Positions 63,563 to 64,000 of a stretch of 64,000 nt of DNA are shown in pieces; position 1 is the stretch's first letter, and each line of letters opens with the position of its first letter. Under the pieces are notes generated by a model. The model had not been told where the DNA came from and did not search any database. It was given only the letters and a program-made list of their open reading frames with translations. Origin of the DNA: Aphanomyces cochlioides (taxonomy: Eukaryota; Oomycota; Saprolegniomycetes; Saprolegniales; Verrucalvaceae); NCBI GenBank assembly GCA_019828595.1, contig JAHQRK010000034.1, forward strand, positions 434,001 to 498,000. Reading direction: 5' to 3'. The position numbers and the translations under genes were made by a program.

Positions 63563-64000
63563 GAGCATCTCCACCGGTCACTGAGTTTTGACACTGAAAC
63601 CGAGTTTTATTCAGTGTCAAAGTCAGGGCGGAGTTTCGAAACTCCGTGTTTGAGAAGAAAGAGCATTTTTGGTGCACTGGGTTTCAACACTGCTTTCTCT
63701 TTAATCCTATATTTAGATAATAAAATTACACGGGCACATTTTCATGGAACATGGAAGCATGGAAGGCAACGCTGACCCAACTGGTCGACGATGTTCGACT
63801 CATCAGACGAAGACGACCATATCGCTGCGACAATTCTCTGCTTGACAAGAACGAGGATCCAAAGATGCAAGGCCCATTTAGCAGGAAGTCCTTGGGGTGG
63901 CTCTAGACCCGGTCGGAAAGCGAATTTGCCTCGACATCACAGTATCATGACGAATATTGTCGGTATTGATGACTACTTTGAGCAAAAGAGAGATGCTGCA
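63563..64000 (+). mobile_element. PIF/Harbinger element, left end only
   Basis: GAGCATCTCCACC at 63563, preceded by TAA (63560-63562), resembles the usual left end and 3-bp target site of Harbinger/Tourist elements. It is followed by a transposase-like frame. The right end lies outside the window. Confidence 0.55.
63791..64000 (+). CDS. Harbinger-type transposase, N-terminus, cut by window edge
   Basis: An ATG at 63791 opens a frame that has no stop to the window end (70 codons). It reads MFDSSDEDDHIAATILCLTR, then AGSPWGGSRPGRKANLPRHH and VGIDDYFEQKRDAA. The GGSRPGR...N...R...DYF pattern is the typical N-terminal signature of PIF/Harbinger transposases, upstream of the FRRRFRM block and the DDE domain, which would lie beyond 64000. 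No lesion is visible in this part. Confidence 0.65.
   Translation, partial: MFDSSDEDDHIAATILCLTRTRIQRCKAHLAGSPWGGSRPGRKANLPRHHSIMTNIVGIDDYFEQKRDAA

Overview
The window looks like accessory sequence from an oomycete (water mould), probably a saprolegnialean such as an Aphanomyces relative. That is inference from three things: a tandemly expanded family of START-like lipid-binding proteins fused to an atypical FYVE zinc finger, very short GT-AG introns (42-50 bp in host-type genes, about 80 bp in mariner copies), and a mix of Crypton, Merlin, plant-type mariner, pogo, Tc1/IS630-like and PIF/Harbinger DNA transposons. No bacterial operon signals, tRNA, rRNA or CRISPR were seen. Species assignment was not possible without a search.

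Layout. 1-18 kb is mostly mobile DNA: a START relic at the left edge, a broken Crypton (1.3-2.8 kb), a Merlin transposase (4.3-5.3 kb), a complete mariner element (5637-7478), a 35-bp minisatellite (8.7-9.4 kb), an intact Crypton recombinase (9489-10958) and a non-coding 2.5-kb block between exact 20-bp direct repeats. At 15065-17479 there is a near-perfect 1.2-kb-armed palindrome carrying two identical, divergent, FYVE-less START mini-genes. 18.6-56 kb is the START-FYVE cluster: copies at 18.6, 24.5, 27.0 (pseudogene) and 31.3 kb on the plus strand face copies at 33.5, 37.8, 40.1, 43.5 and 54.7 kb on the minus strand, with relics and many MITEs between them. 46-64 kb is again transposon-rich: pogo relics (one interrupted by a TA-flanked MITE), a second 1842-bp mariner, a tyrosine-recombinase pseudogene, a Merlin element with 29-bp TIRs and an 8-bp target duplication, and the start of a Harbinger element leaving the right edge.

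How it works together. Only the START-FYVE genes look like host genes with intact coding potential; they should encode about 380-412 aa soluble proteins that bind a lipid through START and perhaps a membrane through the zinc finger. The cluster shows patchy sequence homogenisation (gene conversion), presence/absence of one conserved phase-0 intron, a lineage-specific second intron, frameshifted pseudogenes and an inverted duplication. This is the pattern expected of a rapidly evolving family in a repeat-rich region. Almost all transposases carry frameshifts, stops or small tandem duplications, so most elements here are dead; the Crypton at 9489-10958 is the main intact exception.
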